This document shows positions 11,511 through 22,311 of a DNA stretch of 64,000 bases, in pieces. The notes under the pieces were generated by a model. The model made no database searches, was not told the origin of the DNA, and saw only the letters and a list, made by a program, of their open reading frames with translations. Source of the stretch: Annulohypoxylon bovei var. microspora (lineage: Eukaryota > Ascomycota > Sordariomycetes > Xylariales > Hypoxylaceae); assembly GCA_022836615.1 (NCBI GenBank), contig MU405387.1:1-64000 (forward strand), read 5' to 3'. How positions within the stretch are numbered: position 1 is the first letter of the stretch; every line of letters starts with the position of its first letter. The translations under genes and the position numbers were made by a program.

Positions 11511-12260
11511 TCTGGGTGGGGGTAGCAGATTGCCACTGCGACGTCTTCAGTAGACGATCGTCGAGATAGCGCGCGCGGTAATATGATCTCAGCGTCGCGA
11601 CATGTTCCACAAAATCTAAGTAAGAATTAAGAAACTATAAGTCTCTCTATTGATTGATATTTATTCCGCATAAATAAATGAGATAAAGGGTTGAGAGCGC
11701 CTATACGTGAATGAGTAGGTAGAAGTTAACAGATACCGATGGATTGAAGTTGAAGATGTTGAGTTGAGGTAGGCTCCACTTACAACTGCAAACAGCGGGC
11801 TGTAGGGCTGAAATATTACCCCACCAAATCTTATTCCCGGGGTCCTACCTTTCAATGCAACACCCATTGAATAAACTTCATGTGGCACCTACAGTAACTT
11901 TTCTCGGCCCGGACCCCTGGAGATATTCCCTACCAACTACTACTTTTTGGTAGGAGTAAGCTAACACGAGCGTTCACGGACACGGCCATTCCAGTCTTCA
12001 TAAGAAGATGTAAGTGTGTTTTGGAAGAAGATACGGTAGCTAACTTGCGGTGTTTGCAATGAGCCACCTGCTTTTTTGCACACACGTATGTATTTTCATA
12101 TTGGACAACCCAATCTAGGACTCGTGTGGGGGTTACTTGGAAACAAGATGGGCATTTCATGAAGGAATGTAGACTACCTATTCCATCTTTCTGACCTGAT
12201 TTCCCATCATTTCCGGACACTAAAACCAAAGAGCCGAGGGTTAGGTTGGATGATCACAAA
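11511..12260. other. Intergenic
   Basis: Between the Med18 start and the 3' end of the reductase gene, both on the minus strand. No supported gene; the small frames here have no family marks. Confidence 0.4.
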
Positions 12261-13286
12261 TCACGCCTTCTCCCTTTCCAATATTTCCAGGTACTGCCCC
12301 ACCACATCCACCACTGCGCTCTCAAAGCTCTTCATCTTGCCGTCCATCAGCCTCTCCGCATCGCTCGAGTCATACTGAATCTCCAGCTTGGGCACCTTCC
12401 CCCTCTTAAGCACCCCATCCTGTACAGCCTTTGGAAACGCCTTCTCCACAATGCTGAAGAGGGTATCATAATCTATCTTGATTGCCACCCCAAAATCCCT
12501 CGGCGCCTTCAAGCCGGGCTCCGGATCCAGGAACGCGACCCGCAGATGCACCTCCGCCAAGTCGTCTATATGCACGTATCCCGTGTGGACTGGTATCAGC
12601 ACCTCGCCGCCGGTCACGCCCGCGATTAGGGCGTTGTTAGAGCTGTTGTTCTCACGCATGGCCTTAGCGTCGAGAGCGAGCTCGTTGCGACCAAAAACAT
12701 ATCCGGGATTCACGTGCGCGACGCTGAACGGCGGGTTCTTCTCGCGCACGAACTCGTCCGTGTCGTGCAGCTCTGCGATCTTAGCTAGCACGTACGCCTC
12801 AAACGAAGTGTCGAAAGACGTCGGGAGGGGGTCTGGTAGTGGCATGCGGGTTGCGGCCGAAACCATGTGTGCGGGCGGCACGAGACCCAGGTTCCCGGCG
12901 ATAGACGAGGTGATGACCACGCTCCGGATCGTGGGCGTCTTGAGCGCGGCCGAGAGTAGGCCGGCGGAGATTTTCCGCGTCGGCTCAAAGATGTCCTTGT
13001 TAGGATCAGACCAAGGCATGGGCACCGGGGAGCCCGTGTGGATGACGTGCGTGACCCCCTGAAGAGCCGTGTCAAATACACCGTCGACGGTGAAGTCTGG
13101 AATTATGACTGGAGAGAGCCGGTCGCCAGGGGCTAGCTTCTGGACTACAGGGTTCGACGAGACTGTCCGAGCCTTCTCTTCCGACCGGACCGTGTACTGC
13201 ACATTATGGCCGGCTTCGAGAGCGGTTGTGAGAATACGAAAGCCGACTAGGCCAGTGGTCCCAGTGATGAGAATTGTTGCGGCCAT
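12261..13286 (-). CDS. NAD(P)-dependent epimerase / dihydroflavonol-reductase-like protein
   Basis: Extended short-chain dehydrogenase/reductase of 341 aa, single exon. The N-terminal Rossmann motif is ILITGTTGLVG (TGxxGxxG, residues about 5-15). Catalytic Ser lies in SVVITSS (about 122-128) and the YxxxK pair in YVLAK (about 165-169). The stretch VTHVIHTGSPV is the usual NADP-binding strand 4 region. Related fungal proteins act on aldehydes, ketones or hydroxy-ketones (methylglyoxal/aldehyde reductase and dihydroflavonol-4-reductase-like); the substrate cannot be told from sequence. No membrane or signal segments, so a cytosolic enzyme. No biosynthetic partner is adjacent. Confidence 0.88.
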   Translation of the reverse strand: MAATILITGTTGLVGFRILTTALEAGHNVQYTVRSEEKARTVSSNPVVQKLAPGDRLSPVIIPDFTVDGVFDTALQGVTHVIHTGSPVPMPWSDPNKDIFEPTRKISAGLLSAALKTPTIRSVVITSSIAGNLGLVPPAHMVSAATRMPLPDPLPTSFDTSFEAYVLAKIAELHDTDEFVREKNPPFSVAHVNPGYVFGRNELALDAKAMRENNSSNNALIAGVTGGEVLIPVHTGYVHIDDLAEVHLRVAFLDPEPGLKAPRDFGVAIKIDYDTLFSIVEKAFPKAVQDGVLKRGKVPKLEIQYDSSDAERLMDGKMKSFESAVVDVVGQYLEILEREKA

Positions 13287-15226
13287 GTTATTATGTTTTG
13301 AAGCTAAGATAATCTGGCTAAGTTAGAGGGTAGGTATAGCCCTTTCAATCAATATCTGCGGTTACAGTCGACCTAATAACTAGAAGTATGATCAATACTA
13401 CCCAAACTTGAGAAGACACCAATGCCCCAGGGAAACAGGCAATCACCCCATATAAACGATGGAACGCGAAGCTCTCCTCATACACATGTCGATCGGACAT
13501 AAGACTAATTCCACCAATATACGCCAGATATGATCATCTCTGCATTGTTGTAGTGAGTTCTACGTTGTGCAACAACGTGCCCCTTACCTGGATGGCGACC
13601 CATCAGCGAGACTGTCAAAAAATATTTATGTAAAATTTGCTTTTATGTATTCGTTTATTAACCTACCTAGGTACCTACTTGTTATATGGCTTGATACCGA
13701 CCATCATAACTATCATATTTGGCATAGCCATTTTTATTTTATTATATATATATTGGCACAGTTCCATGAACGGGTCACGATAAACGGTGTTTATGCATGC
13801 AAGAACTAACGAATGTTGGTGCGCAGCATGAGACGACCCTAGTAATTATCATATTACTACCTAGACAGCAAGATTAGCTCTTCTAAGGCGGAGTTCCATA
13901 TAGTTTTGTCAGATGTACGGCTCAGGAGCGGAATTCTAGAACTGCCAGACCTAAGATGCCGCCCAGGTGACCAAAGTTATTCAGTCACTGCCTAGGTAGG
14001 TCGAAAGATCTTGAGAGTTTTTTGTTGGGAATTGAATTCCTATGATATGCTTACAAGAGTCCTCAAAATGCTGTCTTAGGGTGGACAAGACGTTATGATG
14101 CTGTAGTTTGTGGAGGTGACTATGTTTTCATAGCCCATGCCGAGCTGTACACAGTGCCTTGTAATCATCGCAACGAAACAACAAGACGCAAGGCAATACT
14201 ACCTAAACAAGATAATAGTACAGATGATATAAAAAGTCAGGGTTAAAAAAGGTAGGATGAAGTTCACTCGTAAATATCTGTTAGTAACTAATCTATTCGA
14301 GCCCCTATACTCTCATACTCCTTATGAAGACTGACCGCATCACTTTGTGAGGTTCCTTAAAATAGCCTCATTCTTCAAGAATTATCGGAATTAGCCTCTA
14401 CCTCTACCCAACACATAATACATCGGTTGTTTTAAATCCCCCGTGTGTGGTGGTTGTCGGATCTGACGGAGGGGCCGCAAAACTTCTGCCCCTTAGCATC
14501 TCCGCGCCTATCATGAACCAGCGAGGGCAAATTCAACTACCTACAGTCATATTACTTACTGCCTACCTTTCATATAGGTAGTTACTTAAAATGGTTATAT
14601 AATTGAGTTGATCTTGGGGGCGAATTAACCTGTAACGTTACAAACCGTTGCATCTTTCTTGGAGGCAAATTATATCCGGCAAATGGCCTGACTCGTGATC
14701 AAACCACCATCGTATTGGAGGGCCGAGGGGCCACTTTATATCCATTTCTCGTGTACAGACTGTATGAATTATGAATTTTAGAGAATTCTTCGGTAGAAAC
14801 TGTTAAGTAATTTTGACTCTTGTCAATAGATGGCGATGAAACTTTTGAGTGAATGGTCGACGTGTAAGGGTAGGAAAAGAGATATGAACTAGAATGCCAA
14901 TGCCAACCCTACTAAAACATCGATGCATTAAATCGCGACAACACCACTAGAAGCTGCAAGGCAGTATGATAATTATATGTATAAATTTTTATTGGACATT
15001 ATTAGATTCTAAGGAGCGTGATTCATTGAACCAGTCGGCAACATGAATCTGTAACACCGTATCATCTTACAGCGTCAGGCACGTCAGACTCGTCCACTCC
15101 GTTATCAATGCACCATCCCCCAACCTTCTACCCCTCATGATCCCTCCTCCCATTATGCAAAAACTTACTCCAAACCCCTTTGCGTAGCTACCAATGAAGC
15201 ATATGCTTCAAGTTCCGTATATCAGT
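13287..15226. other. Gene-free 1.9 kb
   Basis: No supported gene. Holds a perfect TACCTAGGTA at 13664-13673 within a longer CCTACCTAGGTACC palindromic patch, and an AT-rich run near 13730-13755. The rest is unremarkable. Confidence 0.4.
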
Positions 15227-17135
15227 TTAGATGACACGGCCCTTAACCTGCTTGAAATCCTTCACCTTAATATCTCTCCACATAGCGACGCACACAAGAC
15301 CTAGTGCGGTAACGGCCGTAGCAGCGACAAACATCCATCTGAGGGCATCGCCGTAGGCTAGAACGATGGCATCTCTAGTCGCAGATCCAACTGGGTACGA
15401 GAGTTGGATTGGGAGCTGGCTGTAGATAGAGGCTAGGTCTCCCTGCGACTCCGCGGGAAGGTACTTGGCTAACGCCGTGGGGAACAGGCCGGTCCAAATG
15501 GCGGCGGCAACAGTGCTACCGATAGCACCACCCACACTGCTGAACATACCCTCCATGGCAAGGACGACGGCGACGTGTTGATGAGCCGCCGCAGCCATGA
15601 CAGCCATTTGCTCACCAATAACCGAGGCACCACCAGCGAAGGCGTACAAGATCTCACACATGATAATCCAGCCAAGGTGAGTGCCCGGCTGTCGGAAGTG
15701 GATAAGAAGACCAATGCTCAAGATAGTGACCGGCACGCCGAAGTAGAGAGTGGTCCACTTGAAACGGCCAGTCCAGCGGATCGCAATACCTACGATGAAT
15801 GAGAAGAAGCACGATCCCAAACTGTAGATGTTGCTGATGTAACCGGTCTGAGTCACGTCAAGGTTGAGAACAACCTGTAGGAAAGATGTGAAGTAGGCAG
15901 TCCAGATGTAATATTCGACGAACAGGATAGCGGCGAGAATGCAGGCACCGAGAACGGTTCGGTCCTTGAGAAGCTCCCAAGGCATGAATTTGACGGGTGC
16001 AAACCATTTCTCCCAGACAACAGCCCCAATCAAGAGTAGGCCACCGAAAATAATCAAGCAGATAGTCAACGGGTCTTTCCAGCCGTAGTACTGGTAGGAA
16101 TAGATGTTGAAAGGGAGCAAAAACAGCGAGAAACCACCAGAGACTAGGATAAGGCAGATGACGTCGAACTGCCAGAAGTAGTACTTGATGCTCTCCCATG
16201 TCGTTCGGCCGCTAGGGGTGCTGACGATCAATCCGGCTTTCTTTGCCTTTGCGTAATTCCAGGTGAAGAGGAAGAATAGAGGCAGGCACATGATCGGGGT
16301 GATGATGGAGAAGATACCGAATCCCCATCGCCAGCCAATGCCGTATAAAACACTCTCAGCCATAGGACTGGTGATCCAGACCGTAATAATGTAGGGAGAT
16401 GAGACAAAGGCCAACATCAAGGCTCGGTTCTTCAGGTGAGAAGTGTCGGCAATGAAAACGGAGAGGGAGTAGCTGATTCCATTGTATCTGTTGACAGGTT
16501 ATTAGATGACTCAGTTGAACGGCCGGGGAAAATTAGCACTAACCCAACCCAGTAGAAGACCTGCGCAGCGGCATAAGTCTCGACGTTGTTGCAAGCCGCC
16601 ATCATGACAAGACCCAGGGTCATCAGGAGAACGACTAGTAAGAAACCCTGAGGTCGGCCCCAAATGTCTAGGATTTTGGCTAAAGTGAGCTTCGAAACAC
16701 CTCCGATGATACCAGACATAACGCTCGTGGTGGCTGTCAAGGAGTGTAAGGCAAAGGCGCTAGTAACGTATGGAGTCAAAAGAGATCCCATTCCCTGTTG
16801 CATGGAGTCCACGAAATAGATGATCCAGATGCTACACTTTTGTTAGTCTACGGATAGGAGAAGAGAATAGCAAATCATTAACTAATGATAGTAGCCACTT
16901 ACAAGACATAAGCCAAAATCAGGTTAGATTTCGACCAGACTTTGGTGGTAGCCTCCATCTTCTGGACACCGGCCTGAGCATCGGCGTCGATGGTGTCGGG
17001 ATCGGTCTCGGCATCGCTGTGGTGAGGTTCATTATCGACAACTCCCATCTCCTTGTCGTTCGCCGCCGGGGTGGGCTTTTCTTCGACCGGCACCTCCATG
17101 GGCCGGGCGAACCGGGCGAGCGGTCCTCTCATCAT
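15227..17135 (-). CDS. Siderophore-iron MFS transporter (SIT/ARN, MirB-like)
   Basis: Major-facilitator transporter predicted to import ferric siderophores across the plasma membrane. Exons 17135-16903, 16831-16544 and 16487-15227 give 593 aa; the introns are 71 and 56 nt. A charged cytosolic N-terminus of about 65 residues precedes LILAYVFIWIIYFVDSM, and the family marks are QQGMGSLLTPYVTSAF, GRPQGFLLVV, NGISYSLSVFIAD and GWRWGFGIFSIITP. Length and hydrophobic pattern fit the 14-helix siderophore transporter family. The start is the first of two adjacent ATGs (MMRG). It is divergent from mrp10, about 2.1 kb away. GATA-type sites upstream (see separate entries) would fit iron repression by an SreA-type factor. 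The substrate is not decidable by eye; a hydroxyornithine acyltransferase gene lies at 53.7 kb. Confidence 0.9.
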
Positions 17136-17978
17136 TTTGCTGGATTTGAATTTGGAGCAGAATTTGAAGCTGAAAAACCTTCGGTGGATCCGGTATTGAT
17201 GTTGATGCAGCAAGGACCTGTGCCAGTGGCGCGGAAGATGACCTGCTATTGGGGACAATTGCAAGCCACTCGGAAGTGAGAGGTTCCTCTATATACTCTT
17301 ATACGAATGTATATAAGAATATATAAATGAAGCTAAGCTTCTCGGCCGAGAAGTGTTGGGATATTGGCTGGTGAGAGGAATGGAGAAGAAGCGAGAGTAA
17401 CCTAAGGAGAGATGTCTCTATCCTTATATTCAAAGCGCATTGACAGAAAGCGCAGGTGGGAAAGGCGCGTACCCGAACCTTGATCTCTGGGTCTGGCCGT
17501 GAGTGTAGCTAAAATAGTGGGGTTTGGCGACCGAAGTGGAGGTTCCTTCCCTTGATTACGGTCAAGAGATTTCACATACTGCGTACATGTACACGATTTT
17601 CGTCGCGATTGGAAAAAATCGGCATGATCAAGCAATAACCCATACCAGAAATGGTTGACTGTCCCGCGGCGATGTCTCTAGGCTAACAAAAAGCCACGCC
17701 TAAAAAAAAAGCCACCCTTCTCGTTCCACTCTCTTTTTTTCTTCATTTTTAATAGCGAAATTTACGTAAAACCATCCCTAGAGTTACCCCATGTCTTGTA
17801 CCTGAGCTGAGATGAGGGAATCCTTAACCAGGTGCGGTTGCGTGAGGTGAGTTAGTAGTAAAGAAACTCAGTACCAAACGGGGAAGGTTGTTCGGACAAT
17901 CCAGGCATTTTAGTGGATCTCTAAGTCCCACGACACCCCATCCCCTGCTCGGCTAGTACCGATCAGGTACACTAGCCG

Positions 17979-17987
17979 ATCAGATAT
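17979..17987 (+). promoter_or_regulatory. Candidate SreA/GATA-type site, one mismatch
   Basis: ATCAGATAT differs at the last base from the fungal iron-repressor consensus ATCWGATAA. It lies about 845 bp upstream of the siderophore transporter ATG. Confidence 0.25.
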
Positions 17988-18951
17988 TCGAAAGAGTGGA
18001 CCCATGCAAAAATTTATCTTATCAATCAGTCCCCATCAGCTTGACCAAAAGCAACACTAAGCAGAGCTAATAACGGGATCACATTCTCGATCTCGTTGGC
18101 GTATCCCAATAGTCCGGGCAGCATTACGTCGAGACCGTGACAGGCTTAATGTGAAAGTTGATCCTTCTCAGCTTTGCGCGACTTTTGCACGGCCGAGAAG
18201 TGAAATTTACTCCATAAATGCTAAGGACGTATGTAAGACAGATGCGACTGGCTGAACTGTGAGACTAGCTCTGAGGCGAATTTGCACATGATGTTCAGAT
18301 TTAGAATTCTAGAATAGAGGCGACGACAAGGTGTTGTCTGGAGATCACCGATCACTAATACGTATGCGTATAGAACATCTATTTTCGACAGAAACTATGT
18401 CGTAAAGTCGCGGTAGAAATCTAATAGATCATCTGATTGACGACAACCTGCTTGAGCTGAACTTAGCATCTGGACCGATTTCACATTCACGATCTTGTTT
18501 GAAGTTGGTAATGGATCATCCGATGTCTTCGAGGCCATCAAAGTGCCCGAAGGTTGTGTAGTAGTGTGTTAGTAGTGTAGGACGACTATAGGTTCAGGTC
18601 GCCCAGTTATGCCAGTTCTGACGACTCGTTACTGTTTCTGTAAAACCCAACACTAACGGTGTCAGAAACCATAAACAGGAGATGCCGATATCGCGGCCAG
18701 AATTCGGAGCAATCAAGATGTGGTGTAGACTGTAGCAAGCCGCAACAAGGTCACAGCCCGGTTTGTGATTCGTGCCATCTAGAAAGGCTACATACGAGGA
18801 TTACGTGTACGACGTCGTATGCCAATCATGAGGCGCAAATAACAGGACTGAGGACGGGTATTCCATGCATATGCAGTCTAAGGTTAACATCCCTTCAAAA
18901 CCCCCCCGTCACATCTCCAGCGGCGCGGACGTGGGAGTGGACCGTATAAGA

Positions 18952-18960
18952 TTATCAGAT
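18952..18960 (-). promoter_or_regulatory. Candidate SreA site (ATCTGATAA on minus strand)
   Basis: TTATCAGAT on the plus strand is the exact complement of ATCTGATAA, matching the published fungal SREA consensus ATCWGATAA. It lies 1.8 kb upstream of the siderophore transporter and 320 bp upstream of mrp10, so its target is uncertain. Confidence 0.3.
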
Positions 18961-19280
18961 GCTATGCGATCTGATTGTTGGGTGGTTTGAAATTGATGTG
19001 GAAATAGAAAATAAACCTTCTAGCTAGCAAGGACATGGTCTTCAAATTACTCTAGTCCTAATTAGGATTAGACTCCGTAAAGGACCGCTCAGGCGAGGTA
19101 CCCGCTTTTAAGCACTGACTTTGGCACGTGACGAATCTTTTTCTAGCTAGATCCAACTTCTTGTTTTTTTGGATACTTTGGGAATGGTAGGAAAATCGGA
19201 AAAGCTTTATGTCGACCCACGCGGTTTTCGATTGACGGCATATCAATCTACGATTTGGATACCCAACTCGACCCTCTAAG

Positions 19281-19670
19281 ATGTCGGCATCTCAGAAACC
19301 AATTCGTCTCCCTCCATTAAAGTCGCTCCGAGTTCGCAACCCGAATGGCCGGCGGGAGAAACCATGTGTGGCTCTAATGTCCTCCGTCTTAGGTATGCGC
19401 AATCAACCTCTATACCTAATATATCCTGCCCTATATCCTCTAGGATGGAGCAATGACGTCTCATCACATTGTACCTCGGCTGATTCTTTCATCTGAATAG
19501 CGTGCTGGGCATCAGCAGGACACAACACGGCAGGATGTGCGACCGTTGAGCAAGCTTTGCGGAATTGTATGGACGCCCCTCCGCCTGCGAAACCGAAAGC
19601 TAGCGAGATCAACTACCACCTTGCGCGGTTTAAGAATAGACTCACGTACTCAGAGAAGAAGAAGAAGTGA
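19281..19670 (+). CDS. mrp10: Mitochondrial small-subunit ribosomal protein Mrp10 (mS37)
   Basis: CHCH protein of the mitochondrial ribosome small subunit, 93 aa. Exons 19281-19392 and 19501-19670 are joined across a 108-nt intron (GTATGC donor) that neither exon alone reveals. The joined protein has twin CX9C motifs: Cys29-Cys39 and Cys50-Cys60, inside KPCVALMSSVLACW and AGCATVEQALRNC. The N-terminus is basic (PIRLPPLKSLRVRNPNGRR). The C-terminus reads INYHLARFK followed by a Lys-rich end. This matches the fungal Mrp10 pattern closely. Twin-CX9C proteins are normally imported and oxidised by the Mia40 pathway. Easy to miss because the second exon is read in a different frame. Confidence 0.9.
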
Positions 19671-20300
19671 TAGTTCTAAAACGGGAGGATATGGTATAGC
19701 ATGGGAAAGGCCATTCCCCAGCCATGGTTGAAAAGGGCTGCTATGTATTGCTGGATTTCGGCGCATCCTGACCGAAGCTACAAACAGGCGCATTTTCTGC
19801 CCTATACGATATAATGGGAAAAAGTTATTACGGCAGGAAGACATAACTCCTTTCAACAGTAAAAGCATGAGTCGGCGTCCTGGGTTAGCCTGCGAAGAAG
19901 CCAGGTCTAAGCTGAAATTCTGGCGGTGGTTCTCAACCATCATGTACTAAAATTTGTACAATGGATTAATGCCGTTAGGAGACTACGAATATACACACGA
20001 ATTAAATATCGATCATTGATCAGATGGTAATTGATCGAAATGGCAATTCTTAGATGGTTACCTACCTATGTTTTAAGGGGTTAAAGTCAAAGGGGTCAAT
20101 GGCTGTTGACCCCAATCTGTAAAGGAGTAAAAGGGGTATCAGCCAAATATGACTTAATGTCATTATAGCAACCTCTTATATTTCTGGACACAGCAACATT
20201 TAAATGTGGTGGGAGTATGTCAATTGCCGATATTGTAGCGCGATGAACCTTTATAGATTCATCAACCCTATATGTACCCCTTTACTTCATTCTTCCCATC
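19671..20300. other. Convergent intergenic region
   Basis: Between the 3' ends of mrp10 and the secreted-protein gene. Holds a perfect 8-bp hairpin, GGGGTCAA (20092-20099) with TTGACCCC (20106-20113), loop 6 nt. No gene. Confidence 0.4.
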
Positions 20301-20841
20301 TCAACACAAACATGGCAAATGCAGACTCTGGTAATTGCTACAAGTCTTGCCACTCGGCGTCTCGCTCCCCGTCTGCAGGTACACCTGCCAGTAGCTTCCG
20401 CTTAGCTGGCACACCAAGAAGTTGAGCTGGCGTCCGAAGCTGCTCCCCGTAGCGGTGATAATCGTATCGCCCTCGAGCGCCCAGGCGTCCGTCGAGCTCG
20501 CGTCCGCAAACGTCAGCGTCTTGTAGGATGTCGAGTCGCTCCCGATGTTTAGATACGCCGACGTGTTGGCGCTCTGGATCGTGGATTCGATGTTAAAGTA
20601 CTCGCTGCTGGCCTCGGGGCCCATTACCGGAATCGTTGCTATTGGGATGCATATGTTAGGTCTTTATGAATATGTAATGCGAACGCAAAGCGGAAAGGAC
20701 AGACATACGATCCTGTGGATACGCTTGTAGATAATAATGGAAGATAGGTGAGGTCACGGCGCGGATCTGTTCGGGCTTCGCAAGCGCCTTGGGGATCATC
20801 ATGGCGAGTAAGAAGAGACGGTTCATAACGGATGAGAGCAT
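20301..20841 (-). CDS. Small secreted hypothetical protein
   Basis: Not recognised as a named family. Exons 20841-20709 and 20638-20301, with a 70-nt intron (GTATGT donor), give 156 aa; starting at the second ATG (20826) gives 151 aa. The N-terminus MNRLFLLAMMIPKALA looks like a signal peptide; the first ATG adds five residues (MLSSV). The mature part has TIPVMGPEASSEYFN, SAYLNIGSDST, WALEGDTIITATGSS and ends CSNYQSLHLPCLC, with four Cys in all (one in FLVCQL, three at the end). Regular Thr/Ser/Gly-rich strands suggest a beta-rich extracellular protein. It could act in wall biology or host/environment contact, but nothing proves this. The phase match across the splice supports a real gene. 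Confidence 0.65.
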
Positions 20842-21123
20842 ATTGTCATTCGGCCTAGGCAATACGACAAGAGTAATTGATCAAAGTATATCGAGCGTGA
20901 GACACAAATACGATGAGCTAATTATATAATAGCATAGACTGAGAGCTATATGTCTTCGATGGTGAAGGATCGTCAGGGTAGCTAAGCAAGTAGTTTATAA
21001 GTCTTCGCATGCCACATATTCATTTATACGGTTCAACTTTATTTCTGCTTGATGGAACGCTACATAGCCAGATAAACCGTCGAAGTTAACTGATGGGCAG
21101 ATATCAATAAGGGGCGACGAATA
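20842..21123. other. Intergenic, upstream of the secreted-protein gene
   Basis: No gene seen before the target-site duplication of the transposon at 21124. Confidence 0.4.
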
Positions 21124-21132
21124 ATACAAGAG
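21124..21132. repeat. Left target-site duplication (9 bp)
   Basis: ATACAAGAG, repeated directly at 22303-22311 just outside the inverted-repeat element. A 9-bp duplication is characteristic of Mutator-like transposons. Confidence 0.75.
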
Positions 21133-21436
21133 GAGCCTACAGTCAACTAGGGGTAGAAAAAGCTGGTAAGGGGTAGAAATTGTGGGGCGACCCCAAACTC
21201 GACTAGGGGTAGGAGTTTTTCTACCCAGGGTTCACTAAAAGCTCATATTCACCCGCGGTTTAACTACGGCTTACTAATACAAATATTTATAAAATAATAA
21301 TTTTATAAAATATTAATATTTTATATTTTTAAAAATATTATTTAATAACTTTTAATTTAATGAAATAAATAAAAATAAATATATCGTAATAATTTAATTT
21401 TTTATTACGTAATATTAATTTAACGTGGCTTTAAAT

Positions 21437-21534
21437 TTAATTAAAATTTAATTAAAATTTAATTAAAATTTAATTAAAACTTAATAACGGTTTAACAACG
21501 GTTTAATAACGGTTTAATAACGGTTTAATTTTAA
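21437..21534. repeat. 11-bp tandem repeats, left arm
   Basis: About nine units: TTTAATTAAAA-type copies (four), then TTTAATAACGG-type copies (four to five, one with TTTAACAACGG). They mirror the right-arm array around the element centre. Confidence 0.8.
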
Positions 21535-21884
21535 TTTATTAATAAATTTATAAAAATATAATTAAATTTATTTAATTTATTTAATTTAAATAAACATTTA
21601 AATTAATATTATTAATTATAAAAAATAATATTCGTAAAATTATTTAAATATAAAAATTATATAATTTAATTAATATAATTATTTAATAATAAAATAAATT
21701 TAAAATTTAATTAATTTAATTTATTTAATAATAAAATAAATTTAAAATTAATTAAATTTATTTATTTATATAATAAATAAATATAAATTTTAAAATATTT
21801 ATAATTAAATAAAATAAAATATAATAATTTTAATAATAATTTTATATATTAATTAATAATTATTAAATTTAAATTAAATTATTA

Positions 21885-21995
21885 TTAAATTATTATTAAA
21901 CCGTTATTAAACCGTTATTAAACCGTTATTAAACCGTTATTAAACCGTTATTAAACTTTAATTAAACTTTAATTAAACTTTAATTAAACTTCGAT
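21885..21995. repeat. 11-bp tandem repeats, right arm
   Basis: Five ATTAAACCGTT units (21896-21950), flanked by ATTATTAAATT and by three to four ATTAAACTTTA units. Complementary to the left-arm array; the CCG/CTT variants look like partial C-to-T erosion. Confidence 0.8.
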
Positions 21996-22302
21996 TAAAT
22001 TTAAAATTACGTTAAATTAATATTACGTAATAATTATTAAAGTTATTATAATACATTTAATTTTATTAACTTAATTAAATTAAAAATTATTAAACCATAT
22101 TTTTAAAATTATAAAATATCACAATTTTATAAAGTTATTACTTTACAAATATTTAGGTTAATAAAACGCGGTTAAACCGTGATTAAACCTTAGCTTTTAA
22201 TAGACCTAAGGTAGAAAAAATCCTACCCCTAGTCGAGTTTGGGGTCGCCCTACAATTTCTACCCCTTACCAGCTTTTTCTACCCCTAGCTGACTGATCCC
22301 TC

Positions 22303-22311
22303 ATACAAGAG
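22303..22311. repeat. Right target-site duplication (9 bp)
   Basis: ATACAAGAG, direct copy of 21124-21132. Confidence 0.75.

Larger units (their letters stand above)
17136..19280. other. Divergent intergenic region, siderophore transporter / mrp10
   Basis: No supported gene in 2.1 kb. Contains candidate GATA-factor sites at 17979, 18017 and 18952, and a T-rich tract near 17700-17750. The 96-codon frame at 18659 starts at GTG and has no family marks. Confidence 0.4.
21133..22302. mobile_element. Non-autonomous Mutator-like / foldback element, RIP-eroded
   Basis: A 1,170-bp near-palindrome. The outer 90 bp of each side are almost identical inverted repeats: left 21140-21230 contains AGGGGTAGAAAAAGCTGG, GACCCCAAACTCGACTAGG and a TTTTTCTACC end; the complement is at 22206-22295. 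More divergent pairing continues inward to a centre at about 21717. Inside, both arms carry 11-bp tandem repeats that mirror each other. The element ends in GAG and is flanked by a 9-bp direct repeat. The core (about 21270-22190) is nearly pure A+T, and what C/G is left is mostly in CG or CT context, as expected after RIP. No transposase frame survives or was ever evident. Confidence 0.8.

Noticed and set aside
18659..18949. 96-codon Cys-containing frame upstream of mrp10
   Set aside because: Starts at GTG, no zinc-finger spacing, and lies in a promoter region.
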